Source of the DNA: Salegentibacter sp.
GTDB taxonomy: Bacteria; Bacteroidota; Bacteroidia; Flavobacteriales; Flavobacteriaceae
Direction of reading: 5' to 3'
DNA: 64,000 nucleotides
Assembly (NCBI GenBank): GCA_024635795.1
Contig: JAGXIH010000013.1
Location: forward strand, 124,001 to 188,000
The notes beneath the pieces are model-generated. The model made no database searches. It saw only the letters and a program-made list of their open reading frames with translations, and was not told the DNA's origin. Made by a program: the position numbers and the translations under genes. Below, in pieces: positions 62,940-64,000 of this stretch. The stretch's first letter is position 1, and the number at the start of each line of letters is the position of its first letter.

Positions 62940-64000
62940 TTATTTTTTACTTATAAATATCAATGCCGTATCTGTTTTTTCAGCCAGGGAAAGTGCCAGA
63001 TGTCCAAATGCTTTCTGATGTTTCCCAGCTTTGCCCAGTCCCATTATTACCAGATCATGCCCCGCAGCCTGTTTGATAAGTTCTGATTCCACGTCATCAT
63101 TTGGTATGATACGCACCTCGGTCTTTCCTGGAATTATGCGGCTCGCAAAACGTGAAAGCCTCAAATTATTCTTTTGAAGCGTTTCCCGGGGGGTATTTGA
63201 AGGAAGGACTTGTATAAATGTTATTTCAGGCTGAGAAGCCCGCCACAGGCTGGCAGCAACTCGTGCCCGGAGTGGGTCATGACTTCCAAAACCGGCTACC
63301 GGAATTAGGATTTTACGCGCTTCAGTAATTTTCCATCCGCTGTAAGGCTGCCGGAATACAACCACATCCGCCTTCACGTGTTTCACCAGTTTTTCCAAAT
63401 TTTGAAGGGTTGGTAAATCGTTTAAATCACTCAATCCCAACAACAAACTCCCGCAATTGTGTTCCTTGGCCACCCGTTCAATCTCTTCCCATGGATGGTC
63501 TGCGATAGTGGTGAGTGTTTCCGGGCGCAAGCCTGCTTCAAAAGAGGCTTTGAGTGCATACTGTGTAACATCCCGGCTCGATAAAAGTCGTTTCTCAAGA
63601 TCATCCTGTTCAGTGCTTGGGATAACGATCGAATGAAGCAGGATCCGTCCTATTACCGGCGGTGCCAGTGCATTCGCCAGAAAAACCATGGATTCCGCAT
63701 TTGCAGGATTTGAAATTGGGAGCAGCACGAGAGGACTTAATCCTCTTAACCGGACCAGATCGGGATCCAGGGCATGTTCAGACGCTTCAATAGCCCGGGC
63801 TTTATTTACAAAAAAGGATACAAAAAGGACGGCACCTATAACGAGCCATAACAGTGCAATAAATCCGGCAGCCGGCACCACAATGGCCTGAAATATTGCC
63901 AATCCTAAACAAGTGACTATTCCCACGATTGGAAGGGTGGGAAAAAAAGGCGCCCTGAATGTTTCACTCTCTTTATATCCGCGATTTCGCATTAAGATCA
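62940..64000 (-). CDS. amino-acid permease fused to UspA domains, C-terminal part only
   Basis: The frame is open to the right window edge, so the start and the first transmembrane helices are outside. The visible part begins RNRGYKESETFRAPFFPTLP, the link between the last helices of an APC-family permease, followed by two transmembrane segments (residues about 20-60 of the visible part). It is then followed by two Usp-like domains of about 130 residues each: PLVLLPISNPANAESMVFLA to ADVVVFRQPYSG, and ARKILIPVAGFGSHDPLR to TALIFISKK. The last one has VIMGLGKAGKHQKAF. This architecture is known for flavobacterial and cyanobacterial permeases with cytosolic stress-sensing tails. Substrate unknown. 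Confidence 0.85.
   Translation of the reverse strand, partial: ILMRNRGYKESETFRAPFFPTLPIVGIVTCLGLAIFQAIVVPAAGFIALLWLVIGAVLFVSFFVNKARAIEASEHALDPDLVRLRGLSPLVLLPISNPANAESMVFLANALAPPVIGRILLHSIVIPSTEQDDLEKRLLSSRDVTQYALKASFEAGLRPETLTTIADHPWEEIERVAKEHNCGSLLLGLSDLNDLPTLQNLEKLVKHVKADVVVFRQPYSGWKITEARKILIPVAGFGSHDPLRARVAASLWRASQPEITFIQVLPSNTPRETLQKNNLRLSRFASRIIPGKTEVRIIPNDDVESELIKQAAGHDLVIMGLGKAGKHQKAFGHLALSLAEKTDTALIFISKK

Noticed and set aside
1..64000. CRISPR arrays, insertion sequences, prophage, or toxin-antitoxin and defence systems
   Set aside because: No regularly spaced repeats with unique spacers, transposase, integrase, or defence-type genes were seen; nearly all DNA is ordinary chromosomal genes.

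Overview
The window is chromosomal DNA of a Bacteroidota bacterium, most likely a marine Flavobacteriaceae of the Gramella/Christiangramia, Salegentibacter or Zunongwangia type. The evidence is AT-rich intergenic DNA with TAnnTTTG promoter boxes, near absence of Shine-Dalgarno sequences, BshA (bacillithiol), TamB divergent from TsaD, a fused alpha/beta 2-oxoacid dehydrogenase E1, the DUF1835 and DUF4159 families, and a GT2-DUF2062 glycosyltransferase next to hotdog dehydratases. The genus is an inference. Coding density is high and no phage, IS element or CRISPR array was seen.

Layout. 1-5.9 kb: stress and RNA genes (DUF2383, UspA, a cold-shock-domain protein followed by a DbpA-like helicase, VF530, a cupin, a CDF transporter, HPF). 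5.9-7.9 kb: a second-type aconitase. 8.05-8.6 kb: a decaying membrane-protein gene with two in-frame stops. 8.7-15.8 kb: a nine-gene, leftward, tightly packed gene set: FAD oxidoreductase, methyltransferase, type III polyketide synthase, Y-x6-K enoyl-reductase-like SDR, FabZ-like dehydratase, FabF-like ketosynthase, acyl carrier protein, phosphopantetheinyl transferase and a degenerate metallo-beta-lactamase-fold protein. I read it as a dedicated type II fatty-acid module feeding a type III PKS, whose product is then methylated and oxidised to a phenolic or quinone lipid. This is the best candidate for an undescribed system.

15.8-29.6 kb: two envelope lipoproteins, DUF1328, the E1 fusion, a 2OG-Fe(II) oxygenase, SUI1, DUF1835, nucleoside phosphorylase, ppk1 coupled to a cytosolic periplasmic-binding-protein-like gene, ung, mutS2 without the Smr domain, and a DCC protein. 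29.6-44.7 kb: mostly leftward metabolism and envelope genes (DAACS symporter, aroC, FAD/Fe-S D-lactate-type dehydrogenase, bshA, a GH3-serine hydrolase fusion, an Hdr-like Fe-S redox pair, mlaD, amidase). 44.9-54 kb: lptD, ridA, mgsA, pfkA and a very long tamB, so MCE, LPS export and TamB functions are clustered. 54-59.3 kb: tsaD, rsmE, DUF4159, SpoU methyltransferase, AI-2E transporter and a THUMP-like methyltransferase.

59.3-61.4 kb holds a GT2-DUF2062 gene plus two hotdog genes that look like a remnant or outlier of an aryl-polyene/flexirubin locus. From 61.8 to 62.8 kb there is an RNA/repeat region: tRNA-Ser(GCT), two ghost 5' ends of tRNA-Pro joined to small palindromes, intact tRNA-Pro(TGG), a terminator, and three ~120-bp repeat units whose hairpins differ by compensatory base changes. 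The window ends inside an amino-acid permease-UspA fusion.
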